From NCBI GenBank assembly GCA_964491605.1, contig CAZBGY010000003.1, positions 1 through 64,000 on the forward strand: a stretch of 64,000 nucleotides of DNA. The letters are read 5' to 3'. Position 1 is the first letter of the stretch. Every line of letters begins with the position of its first letter. Shown one piece after another: positions 54,254-61,584 of this stretch. The DNA is from DRYS01 sp964491605. Lineage in GTDB: Archaea > Thermoproteota > CALKCG01 > B24 > DRYS01. The translations under genes were made by a program, and so were the position numbers. A model generated the notes under the pieces. The model was not told the origin of the DNA. It worked only from the letters and a program-made list of their open reading frames with translations, and did not search any database.

Positions 54254-55095
54254 AATATACTGTACAATGGATGATTTTTAACTAGCGGCTTTATACCTAG
54301 GCTTCTTGCATGATACGCTATTATCGCATCGATTACCGCGCATATAGGAAAGATATGTTTCGCTTTCGCGATTGAGCCGTAAACGATGAAATTTGCCCCC
54401 ATCGCCTGAGCGAGGGATAGTACTCCACCTCTACATGCTATCTTCGCATCCTTCTCTAGGCCTTTATTTTTACACCATTTCCCCACAACACCTATCGGCG
54501 CTGTCCCAGTGGGTAAACCGAACTTTTCTTTAGCTATGTAGACACCGTAAACTGCAAAACCTATATTTGGAACATCCAAAACTGGCGTGAAGATTAAGGG
54601 TTTCTCTATCCCAGCCCTTAAAGCTCTCATAATTAACCCCTCTTTTTCTAGGGTTCCCTCAAGGATCTGGATCATTCCATCTGGATACGGATTTCTAGGG
54701 TTAAAAGCTTGAACGATAGCCGCCTTCAACCCGGTTCCTTTAATTGCTTTAATTTCCTCCTCGTTCAGCGTATAATTTATCGAGTTGTAAACCGCTTTAT
54801 CCTGGAGACCAACCTCTCTCACGTAATTCGCTGCTTCAACCCTAACGGAGGCGTTAGGCCCATTTATTAAGAAGGGACTGTTAGTAATGCTTGCTACAAA
54901 TTCGATGTATTTTATTAGTGCCTTGGAAGTTTCTCCGACAACATCGAGCATGCATGGAACACCAGTTTTATTAGACATTTCCTCTTGAATATTTATCAAT
55001 CTTTCAGCTTCGATTTTATCGAAAATCCCTAAATATCTATCCTTAACTATTTTTTGCCTCTCATGAAATATACTTCCAATCAGTACAGTAGGCAA
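54250..55095 (-). CDS. MtrH family methyltransferase (N-terminus uncertain)
   Basis: A protein of the tetrahydromethanopterin S-methyltransferase subunit H family, which moves methyl groups between a pterin and a corrinoid. The TTG at 55095 gives 281 residues starting MPTVLIGSIFHERQKIVKDRY. Coding likeness continues upstream in frame as FKFGRRQEIFDIGGVRISGQ (to about 55,164), matching normal MtrH N-termini, but no ATG, GTG or TTG begins it; the codon at the expected start is TTA (55165-55167). GLPTGTAPIGVVGKWCKNKG and ANFIVYGSIAKAKHIFPIC are in the C-terminal half. No other Mtr subunit is seen, as in the free-standing MtrH proteins of non-methanogens. Confidence 0.82.
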   Translation of the reverse strand: MPTVLIGSIFHERQKIVKDRYLGIFDKIEAERLINIQEEMSNKTGVPCMLDVVGETSKALIKYIEFVASITNSPFLINGPNASVRVEAANYVREVGLQDKAVYNSINYTLNEEEIKAIKGTGLKAAIVQAFNPRNPYPDGMIQILEGTLEKEGLIMRALRAGIEKPLIFTPVLDVPNIGFAVYGVYIAKEKFGLPTGTAPIGVVGKWCKNKGLEKDAKIACRGGVLSLAQAMGANFIVYGSIAKAKHIFPICAVIDAIIAYHARSLGIKPLVKNHPLYSIF

Positions 55096-55238
55096 TTCTC
55101 CTAGCTGCCCACTTATCCTTACTCCTCCAATATCGAAAATTTCCTGTCTCCTCCCAAACTTAAATAAAGTATTCCACCGTACAGCTTCAACTAAACGTTG
55201 ATCAAAACTACTATTTAGCAGTTTACTACTCCACTATA

Positions 55239-55598
55239 TTACTTCTCAAGAATTGCTAGATTTTCCTTAATAACATCTGCAACTTTGGTATTAGGCTTTA
55301 CCGGGATAACCCTTACATTATGATAGTTAAGTAGCTCTGAAGCTTCCAGTCCTAGTTCCGCCGCTAATACTACATTCACATTAAGATCTACCAAGGTTTT
55401 TACCACGATTGGTCCTGATCCATGCTTATATGATGATGCAGGATTATCGAGGATATATACGCTTATAATCGTACCATCTTCGATATCGATGATGGTGAAT
55501 GTCCTGGCTCTACCGAATACTTCTGAGACAACATCATCTAGACCTGCATGAGCTTTTGTTGGAACGGCTACTCTTACCTTTCCCATATCGATCAGCAT
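55239..55598 (-). CDS. NifX/NafY-type dinitrogenase iron-molybdenum cofactor family protein
   Basis: A 119-residue single-domain protein with the fold that binds Fe-Mo-cofactor precursors in nitrogenase systems. VRVAVPTKAHAGLDDVVSEV then FGRARTFTIIDIEDG starts it, and NVVLAAELGLEASELLNYHN covers the conserved glycine region. Many archaea without nitrogenase have such proteins beside MinD-like Fe-S ATPases and zinc-ribbon genes, where the job is probably metal-cluster handling. Genes 55,634-56,339 lie just upstream in the same direction. Confidence 0.88.
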   Translation of the reverse strand: MLIDMGKVRVAVPTKAHAGLDDVVSEVFGRARTFTIIDIEDGTIISVYILDNPASSYKHGSGPIVVKTLVDLNVNVVLAAELGLEASELLNYHNVRVIPVKPNTKVADVIKENLAILEK

Positions 55599-55633
55599 CC
55601 AGATACCCGGGGAAAATAGAGGGGGTGAATGTT

Positions 55634-55813
55634 TTACCTAGGAGGCCCTCTACCTCTTCCACACCTCCCCCCTGGAGGTCCTTTATTTATTCTATGAATC
55701 ATTATCGATGGTGCACCGCATCTTGGGCAAATTCGCGGTTTTGGTATACCTTGAGGGACCTCTATCATGTATCCGCAACTACTACATTGGAAAAGCTTAA
55801 CTGGTAAGCTCAT
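55634..55813 (-). CDS. Small zinc-ribbon/rubredoxin-like protein
   Basis: A 59-residue protein translated from ATG 55813. CSSCGYMIEVPQGIPKPRIC followed by PRCG gives two Cys pairs (C-x2-C ... C-x2-C), the pattern of rubredoxin-like or zinc-ribbon knuckles. The tail is Gly/Pro/Arg-rich (GGRCGRGRGPPR). It lies between the NifX-like gene and the coiled-coil gene, all on the minus strand. It is probably a metal-binding partner in this cluster; whether it binds iron or zinc is unknown. Confidence 0.7.
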   Translation of the reverse strand: MSLPVKLFQCSSCGYMIEVPQGIPKPRICPRCGAPSIMIHRINKGPPGGRCGRGRGPPR

Positions 55814-55833
55814 ACTCTTATATCCCCTGAAAG

Positions 55834-56070
55834 CTATCTAAAGCCCCTCTCAAGCATATCCTTTAACTCCTTTATTCTCGTCTCAACCTCTCTTATCTCC
55901 TCTTCGATATCTGCCTTCTCTTCCTCAAGATGCTTCTTGTAATCTTCTAGCGCCTTCAATTCATCCTCTGGAGATATAAAGGGATATCGTGGTAGATACA
56001 TATATGGATATGGCGGTGGATAGATCCACCATCGCCAGAATCTCTGCCTTCCAAACCACACCATCCTCAT
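55834..56070 (-). CDS. DUF5320-like protein with coiled-coil tail
   Basis: A 78-residue protein. The N-terminus (RRFWRWWIYPPPYPYMYLPR when allowing for the exact residues near 8-27) is rich in Trp, Pro and Tyr. From about residue 35 a strong charged coiled coil follows (EDELKALEDYKKHLEEEKAD then IEEEIREVETRIKELKDMLE). This organisation resembles the small DUF5320-type proteins found next to NifX/MinD-like genes in archaea. Function unknown. The W/P/Y part is shared in style with the protein encoded at 56,085. Confidence 0.6.
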   Translation of the reverse strand: MRMVWFGRQRFWRWWIYPPPYPYMYLPRYPFISPEDELKALEDYKKHLEEEKADIEEEIREVETRIKELKDMLERGFR

Positions 56071-56084
56071 TCACCCCTCATAGT

Positions 56085-56339
56085 TTAATACCAGTATGGC
56101 GGATAAATTATTGGGGGAAGACAATATGGGAGACCGTACCCATAGTAGTATGGGTATACCCACCACCATCTTGGAAGCCATGGAAATCTAGCACAAACCC
56201 ATGGATTATATGGGTAGCCCCAAAGCCATCTACCGAAGCCGAAAAGCCATCCAGGCCTCTGCCATGGTGGCAAGTAGCTAAACGGCCCTCTCCCAGGCCA
56301 AGGCCCAATCCAACCAATATCTCTCCAACCCCAAGCCAT
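56085..56339 (-). CDS. Tryptophan/proline/tyrosine-rich small protein
   Basis: An 84-residue protein with 14 tryptophans and many Pro, Tyr and Gly (for example GWRDIGWIGPWPGRGP and PRWWWVYPYYYGYG). It has two cysteines, no acidic residue beyond one Asp, and no clear helix. It resembles the Trp/Gly-rich members of the DUF5320 group. It is the first gene of the minus-strand set 56,339-55,239. The composition could suit interaction with a membrane surface or metal cofactor, but this is a guess. Confidence 0.5.
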   Translation of the reverse strand: MAWGWRDIGWIGPWPGRGPFSYLPPWQRPGWLFGFGRWLWGYPYNPWVCARFPWLPRWWWVYPYYYGYGLPYCLPPIIYPPYWY

Positions 56340-56910
56340 TTGGGATCACCAAATATTGTGCATATGCACACAAATATATAAATCTTTCGTTAATATAGTT
56401 CATCTAGAGGATACCAAACATGTTGCGAAGATTGTATGATATCATAGATTTGAATATAGGAGAAGAGGTAAGTTACCAAAGTCTGTAGGGTTGACGACTT
56501 CGCAGACTTAACTAATGCTACACTCGAACTGCCGAGTCACTTAGATCCTATATTCCTAGAGATTGCGAGCTTGAAGTTTTCAGATCTGTCGGTTTTGAGA
56601 GATACTAGATTCGTCTCTAGAGTTAGCTTAACAACATTTCCATCTTCCTAGTTTATAACCTTAAGATGATGTGCTAGGTTGGATGGAACTCGGATGTATT
56701 AATCCTAGTTACCAGTAAACTTTGAAGCTTCTCTAACCGATAAAAGAGCCCCTTATCGGTTTCTTCTCCCCTATATCAGATATCACTTAAACTGCAAACT
56801 TAGATTTTGTAAAGTTCATAATTACTGGGAAAAGATCAATCATACTTTCAGTCGTTCGGTGTTATTATCATGATGAATGTATGATTTGTACCATCACTTC
56901 TACCTTCATA
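56340..56910. other. Non-coding region with inverted repeats
   Basis: No gene recognised. Hairpins seen: AAGTCTG/CAGACTT (56479-56509), ACTCG/CGAGT (56522-56537) directly after it, and a perfect 9-bp AACCGATAA/TTATCGGTT (56735-56761, loop of 9). Their role is unknown. Confidence 0.3.
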
Positions 56911-57361
56911 CTAGCTTAGATATACGCTATTCAATCCTTCATTAGATGCTATTTCGCATAGCTTTCTATCCGCTGCTAGAAATCATATAGCGTTTACATT
57001 TTTAGCTTAAGCTATTTGTAGTGCGTCAGCTTAATACACATGACATTTCTCGAGTATGATCTATGCCTATTTCAACGTTATACTCTTTACATGAAGTAGT
57101 ATAAGCGAACGAAGCCTAGCCAACCTTATGGTCTCAAGTATAAATCTTCTCGTAGCGATGTAATCCTCTTCGATTATCTTCTTAATGCTTTTCGCCCTAT
57201 CTAATACGTCTAAAACCTCGCCGATATTCCATATATTAAACGATAGCTTCAACTCGCCTCCATATGCTTTCCTATATAATTCCCTTACAAACTCTATGCC
57301 AGGGCTCCTCAATATACCTCTTTACGACGGCACTACTATCGAGATAGACTATCTGATCTAC
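56911..57361 (-). pseudogene. vapC: VapC-type PIN toxin pseudogene
   Basis: Reading the minus strand: DQIVYLDSSAVVKRYIEEP, then after a single extra base (GGG at plus 57302-57304) GIEFVRELYRKAYGGELKLS, FNIWNIGEVLDVLDRAKSIK, IRLARLRSLILLHVKSITLK, then in the same frame TAG-A-TAG, IILEKCHVY, TAA, ADALQIA, TAA, AKNVNAI, TGA, FLAADRKLCEIASNEGLNSV. This is a full PIN fold including the conserved ADALQIA and AADRKL segments. Five stops (57067-57069, 57061-57063, 57031-57033, 57007-57009, 56983-56985) interrupt an otherwise well-preserved protein; each can be derived from CAG, TGG, CAA, CAA and CGA by one transition. Confidence 0.75.
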
Positions 57362-57592
57362 CTATCCATCATCCTTTTAACCAGCATACTCATAAGATCC
57401 TCCTTCGGTATTACAGGTTCGAAATCTAACTCATAGGTTTTTCGAGTTGGCGAGCTCATTTAAACCCTTCTCTACATAATCCATAAGCTCCCCTATAAAC
57501 GAACTAGTTTCTAAATCTTTCTCCCACAGCATAACTTTTAAACATCCTTCAAAGCTTTTTCATCCACATATATACTACTCTTCCTTCTAGAT
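57362..57592 (-). pseudogene. vapB: VapB-type (CopG/RHH) antitoxin pseudogene
   Basis: Directly upstream of the VapC remnant on the same strand. SRRKSSIYVDEKALKDV ends at a TAA, and another frame continues KVMLWEKDLETSSFIGELMD, YVEKGLNELANSKNL. Together they resemble a ribbon-helix-helix antitoxin (V-Y-V-D-E ... K ... SF/I ... L). At least one single-base frameshift near 57,540 breaks it, and no good start codon is visible. It pairs with the PIN remnant as a lost vapBC module. Confidence 0.5.
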
Positions 57593-58318
57593 ATATAGAC
57601 ACCAACAGATATATACCGAAAACATTTTTAGACATTTCTACCTAAAGCATTTACTAGAAAACATCTATTGAATAGTCCAAGATATGGTGTATGCTATCTG
57701 AACATTAGATCTTAAGATTCAATTAAGTTATGAAGGGAGTTAAATATCTAAAATGCTATCGATAAAATCATCGATGAAACTATGATTAAAACATAGATTT
57801 CAATAAATCTTAATCTAAGCTCTTTACTACGTTCTAAAACTTTTTCATAGACATACAGCATTATTATGAGTAGTTTTGATATATTCTTCACTATTCCTCC
57901 TTCCGGATAGAAAAATACTACATAGTAACTGATAATTATTCGTTAACACTTAAAAATCTACTTAGGATAATGAATGTTTGAAGCTGGCTAGAGAGATCAT
58001 ATAATAAAAATTTAAGTTACAGCCTCCTAATCTAATCTCCGCTAAACCTTATCTAGCAGTCTATTTAGAGTTAGTAGAAGATCTAGTACACTCTAGAAGT
58101 ATCCTTGACGAAAAGCTGATGATACGTAGACCTGAGGATTGACGCCACCTAAACTCTCGATACAACTATGCTGCTTCTATATAGCTTAACTCGCAAGTTA
58201 TTTTAGGAAACCTAGAAAATGTTAACCTTCTTCTAACTAGTAGTTAATGGGATGGTTATAGATGTCATCTACGATATACGTTAAGATTAAATGGTTGAAT
58301 GCGTGATCAGAGAATGTT
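57593..58318. other. AT-rich region, largely without genes
   Basis: Apart from the small ORF at 57,748 nothing with protein likeness was seen. The sequence is AT-rich, with a short self-complementary tcgat...atcga stretch near 57,759-57,775. Confidence 0.4.
57748..57891 (-). CDS. Possible 47-residue single-helix membrane protein
   Basis: A short frame from a GTG at 57891 preceded by a very good ribosome-binding site (GGAAGGAGGA, 4-6 nt away). The product has a basic/charged middle (YEKVLERSKELRLRF) and a hydrophobic C-terminus (IEIYVLIIVSSMILSIAF). It is not similar to a family I know. The ribosome-binding site and hydrophobic tail argue for a real gene, its length and AT-rich setting argue against it. 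Confidence 0.35.
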   Translation of the reverse strand: MKNISKLLIIMLYVYEKVLERSKELRLRFIEIYVLIIVSSMILSIAF

Positions 58319-59161
58319 GTGATAGTAGATATCCATACTCACCTAGGAGGAGTTCGATCCTGGTATAGAGGTTTGAAGGGTATAATCTTCTCTGGTTTAA
58401 ACGATCTCCTAAGCTATATGTCTGATACCAGTATCGATAGAGCTGTAATCCTACCTACACCCGGTGTAGATAGGATCTTAGGAGAGTATCTATACTCGTA
58501 CGATATGATCTATAGAATTAATAGGATTTATCAGCAGCTTATGGTATTCTGCTATGTGGATCCATGGAGCCCTAAAATGGAGCATATGATAGAGGAGTAT
58601 GTATCTAGGGGTGCTGTAGGTTTCGGTGAGTATAAGGTTAAACTCCCGATAGATCATCCATACTCCCTTGAGATCTACAGGATATGCGGGGAGCTAGGTA
58701 TACCTATATTACTACATATCGATGATAAGCATAACTACGGGGTAGAAACCGTATTTCTGGATGTAGCTTCAAAGTATAATAAGACTATATTCATAATGCA
58801 TGGACCTGGATGGTGGAAGCATATATCCAGTATACCTAGCTGTGAAACATATCCTAGAGGACCTATATCACCTGGAGGGTTGATCGAAAAGATATTGGAG
58901 AGCCTTGATAACGTTTACGCAGATATCTCAGCTACATCGGGATACAATGCTCTCGATAGGGATAGGGGGTATGCTAAATTATTCCTAGAGAAGTATAGTT
59001 CTAGGATACTATTCGGTACAGATTTCCCATGCATAGATATGTATGGAGGACAATATGGCGTAGATAAGCTGCACCTAAACCTTCTAAAATCTCTCGATCT
59101 AAAAAATAAAACTATGAACAATATACTATACAAGAATGCTGAAAGAATACTAGGAATATAA
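58319..59161 (+). CDS. Amidohydrolase-family metal-dependent hydrolase
   Basis: A 280-residue TIM-barrel amidohydrolase (amidohydrolase_2 branch). MIVDIHTHLGGVRSWYRGL gives the HxH metal site. HIDDKHNYG (about 134), FIMHGPGWWKHI (about 160) and ILFGTDFPCIDM (about 230-241) supply the remaining His and Asp ligands. The family includes decarboxylases and hydrolases of cyclic compounds; the substrate is unknown. It starts with GTG. Flanks on both sides are gene-poor. Confidence 0.85.
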   Translation: MIVDIHTHLGGVRSWYRGLKGIIFSGLNDLLSYMSDTSIDRAVILPTPGVDRILGEYLYSYDMIYRINRIYQQLMVFCYVDPWSPKMEHMIEEYVSRGAVGFGEYKVKLPIDHPYSLEIYRICGELGIPILLHIDDKHNYGVETVFLDVASKYNKTIFIMHGPGWWKHISSIPSCETYPRGPISPGGLIEKILESLDNVYADISATSGYNALDRDRGYAKLFLEKYSSRILFGTDFPCIDMYGGQYGVDKLHLNLLKSLDLKNKTMNNILYKNAERILGI

Positions 59162-59632
59162 ACATTCCTCAACCCTAACTAGACTCTGATTCCACTAGGT
59201 GTGAATTAAGTAGGGATTATCCAGGGGGGATCATATACAACGAGGTATCTATGGAGGTATGGGGAATCGAGAGGTAGATAAACCCTCCTAGTATAACATT
59301 AGAAATTAAGCCATCAAATACGTATCCTAGAATGTTAGAATAGAAAACTCGAGTTAGATATGGAAGCTCCGTATGCATATACCTATAGTAATATGGTGTA
59401 AACACTAAAGTATCTGCTGAATTTTAATATGTAAATCATCTTTACTGTATCTAATATCTAATCTTATCCTGTAAAAATTTTAGATAATGAGAGGCTAAAC
59501 CTCGATCCTTAATGCATCCGAGCACTTTCACCTTATCTGCTTGCTTCATAGAGTGCTCTTCGGCTTCCTAGAATTAGCAGGTCATCTTCTATAGGCAGCT
59601 ACTCTAAGTTTATCTCCATGTCTTCACCTCGT
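59162..59632. other. Intergenic region with possible gene remnant
   Basis: No clear gene. A minus-strand reading near 59,500-59,620 (MEINLE, TAG, LPIEDDLLILGSRRALYEAS, R, TAA, GESARMH, TAA) has protein-like composition with three in-frame stops and may be another decayed small gene. I do not recognise it. Confidence 0.3.
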
Positions 59633-60604
59633 TTACTGAGCTCTTAACCTATATGTAAGGAAGTATGCTATATCGTATATGTTTCCGCTAACCACCTTGA
59701 TAGGTATTCCATCCTGTATATCGTAGACTCTTATGGTAGCTATACCCCCATACCTACTGAACCAGTTTGAATATCTTTCAAGCTCCTTATAGGGGTTTTC
59801 AGATCCTAGAGCCGACGGGTACCCTGTATAATAGCTACTTGCAGTATCGAGTATGGTTAACCTGCCTTCTCCTACTGGGAACGCTACGGCTACATGTTCC
59901 ATGCCATCTTTAAGCGTTATATCTATAAGCCAAAGGATACGCTCTTCGCCGTAGATATAGCGTTGATAAGATGCTATTAACGCGTATAGGAGTATAGCCT
60001 GATCTTCGCAGTCTCCCTGCTTACAGCTTAAAACCTCACTTGGAGATAGAACGATCTGTCTATATGTCGTTTTCACGTATATCCCACATTCAAGGTCTGA
60101 TGCTAAGGGGGGATAAGGTACCGGGGGATCATAGACGTACTCTACGTTCTTTCTAACATAATCGTATAGCTCTTTCACGCTACACCAGTAATCGTCGGGA
60201 TGAGATATCATCGATTGTGCTAAGGAGGCTAGGTTTGATATCTCGCTATCGTTCAGAACCCTACTTATAGAATCTTCGAGGAATAGGTAGGATAAAGCAT
60301 ACCTCCTCCAATCTTCGTAGCTACCGATTAAACGTTGATAGCTTATTCGTAGAGCTGAGTAGCTAGCCTCCAGAATCCTATACTCATTCTTCAATCCTAT
60401 ATGCTCATCGGATAGGCTATCATACATCGCATATAGAACTCTATACTCTTCCTCAAGCTTACTAAATGATCTTCTAAGCTCACCGTAACTACGCAGAAGA
60501 GCCGCATACTGATTGTAAGAATAGAGAGCGGAGGTGAGCCCTAAAACGGCGGATGCTAGGAGGATGGAGATTAGAATATTAGATTTAACACCGGCAATAT
60601 TCAT
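59633..60604 (-). CDS. Membrane-anchored transglutaminase-like protease-fold protein
   Basis: A 323-residue protein. Residues 8-29 (SNILISILLASAVLGLTSAL) form a signal anchor. About 30-110 is a coiled coil (SFSKLEEEYRVLYAMYDSLS and KNEYRILEASYSALRISYQR). From about 145 there is a transglutaminase-like cysteine-protease fold: SCKQGDCEDQAILLYALIAS (catalytic Cys), DGMEHVAVAFPVGEG (His) and LTILDTASSYYTGYP (Asp). It is probably outside the membrane and may act on cell-surface protein or polymer. The substrate is unknown. Its neighbours do not help. Confidence 0.83.
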   Translation of the reverse strand: MNIAGVKSNILISILLASAVLGLTSALYSYNQYAALLRSYGELRRSFSKLEEEYRVLYAMYDSLSDEHIGLKNEYRILEASYSALRISYQRLIGSYEDWRRYALSYLFLEDSISRVLNDSEISNLASLAQSMISHPDDYWCSVKELYDYVRKNVEYVYDPPVPYPPLASDLECGIYVKTTYRQIVLSPSEVLSCKQGDCEDQAILLYALIASYQRYIYGEERILWLIDITLKDGMEHVAVAFPVGEGRLTILDTASSYYTGYPSALGSENPYKELERYSNWFSRYGGIATIRVYDIQDGIPIKVVSGNIYDIAYFLTYRLRAQ

Positions 60605-61065
60605 CTACATCGGTATCATTATCCTCTGAAACCGAGTATATTAAGGCTTAGAAACATTCTATAGACTTAGAAGGTGGCTAGGAAATAGCCTAGAAGATTA
60701 TAGACGTGTAACGAGTATCGTTTTAATCTAGGATTGATCTTTAAAATATCTTTGAAGCGGATGATGGATAATGAAGCATATTCCTCAAAGGTTTATGGAG
60801 ATGTAAAAAATATATCGAGGAATTAGGTTCGCGGGAGAAGGGAGACTGGTCTTAGGTAATGAGGGATATGATACTACATAGGCACCTCTATATTCAAATC
60901 TTCCAGAGAACCGGGTTCTGGGAAAGAAACCGAAAGCTACGCATAATAGTGAAACGGAGTACTAGAATTACCTTTAAACAGAATATCCTCTCGAGAATCC
61001 CGAACATATTGCTACTAGCTAAAATAGTAGGAGAAGCATAGATTACGGCGATGGTTATGGGATGG
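60605..61065. other. Intergenic region upstream of tRNA-Gln
   Basis: No gene recognised. A short hairpin GGCTA-GGAAA-TAGCC near 60,676-60,690 is the only clear structure. Confidence 0.35.
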
Positions 61066-61100
61066 TAGCCCGGGGGAGATTCGAACTCCCGTCGGCGGGG

Positions 61101-61123
61101 TTCTCCTCCCCGTCGATGGAGAT
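61101..61123 (-). other. tRNA-Gln intron 2 (canonical, 37/38)
   Basis: 23 nt. H helix: CTCT of the exon (positions 32-35) with GGAG of the intron. Bulges GG|A and AA|C. Intron stem TCTCC/GGGGA, loop ATCGAC. A canonical hBHBh' motif at 37/38. Confidence 0.9.
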
Positions 61124-61131
61124 CCAGAGCC

Positions 61132-61160
61132 TTATGGGAGGGACTGGCCCTACCGCCTCC
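61132..61160 (-). other. tRNA-Gln intron 1 (non-canonical, 29/30)
   Basis: 29 nt, in the anticodon stem. H helix: ATGG of exon 1 with CCAT near the intron 3' end. Bulges CG|G and AA|G. Intron stem GAGG/CCTC. Outer pairing AGC/GCT. The splice position is not 37/38 but between 29 and 30, a place known for introns in Thermoproteales-type tRNAs. Confidence 0.88.
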
Positions 61161-61240
61161 CGCCATGCTTGGCCGCTGCACCACCGGGCTATCCTCGACG
61201 TATTATTTCTCCTAAGAGTATTTTAAGGATTTTGGTTGGT

Positions 61241-61507
61241 CTATAGAATTTCTGCCGTAGATCCTAGGATAGTCCCAGGTACTCCTCTATTCATCCTAAC
61301 TATTACGACCCCATTCCTTCCATGTGTAGCTACTATCTTTCCATGCAGTTTCTTAGTCTCTCTGCTTAACTTAACTTGTAGGATTAGTTTCCTACCTATT
61401 AGTTTTGAAGCTTCAGCATCGGACTCTACGCCTTCCGGTTTAACTAATAGTTGCTTCGAATACTGTTTCTTAGGCCCGATCCTATATTGTAGGATCCTAG
61501 CCTTCAT
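61241..61507 (-). CDS. rpl35ae: Ribosomal protein eL33 (L35Ae)
   Basis: An 88-residue large-subunit protein. KARILQYRIGPKKQYSKQLL at the start, LIGRKLILQVKLSRETKKLH and GKIVATHGRNGVVIVRMNRG with the final GVPGTILGSTAEIL match archaeal L35Ae. The typical length is about 87 residues. It lies about 50 nt from tRNA-Gln on the same strand, so it may be co-transcribed with it. Confidence 0.94.
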   Translation of the reverse strand: MKARILQYRIGPKKQYSKQLLVKPEGVESDAEASKLIGRKLILQVKLSRETKKLHGKIVATHGRNGVVIVRMNRGVPGTILGSTAEIL

Positions 61508-61584
61508 CGAATCTCGCCTCTTATAATATGATTCATCAGAACTTCAGATTCATTAACTTTTCCAGATTTATATCTAGCTTATAG

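Larger units (their letters stand above)
61066..61190 (-). tRNA. tRNA-Gln (anticodon CTG) with two introns
   Basis: Exons on the minus strand: 61190-61161, 61131-61124, 61100-61066. The acceptor stem is AGCCCGG/CCGGGCT with A1-U72, typical of archaeal tRNA-Gln, discriminator A, CCA not encoded. D arm: TGGTGCAGCGGCCAAGCAT. After removal of 29- and 23-nt introns the anticodon stem is GCGGG/CCCGC and the loop CTCTGGC (anticodon CTG). T arm: GGGAG TTCGAAT CTCCC. The mature length is 73 nt. Both introns sit in good BHB motifs. Confidence 0.93.

Noticed and set aside
58115..58150. A C/D-box sRNA (TGATGA ... CTGA)
   Set aside because: Only one C-like and one D'-like box are present; the second pair and proper spacing are missing.
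47000..58300. Reassignment of TAA/TAG to glutamine
   Set aside because: Several broken genes have stops at likely Gln sites, but intact genes all over the window end at TAA, TAG or TGA at the expected places, and Trp and Arg sites are also hit. Decay is the simpler reading.
59217..59405. A 62-residue minus-strand frame
   Set aside because: It lacks protein-family likeness and a ribosome-binding site, and lies in a gene-poor stretch; probably chance.
60859..61041. A 60-residue plus-strand frame before tRNA-Gln
   Set aside because: No family likeness and no support from a ribosome-binding site.
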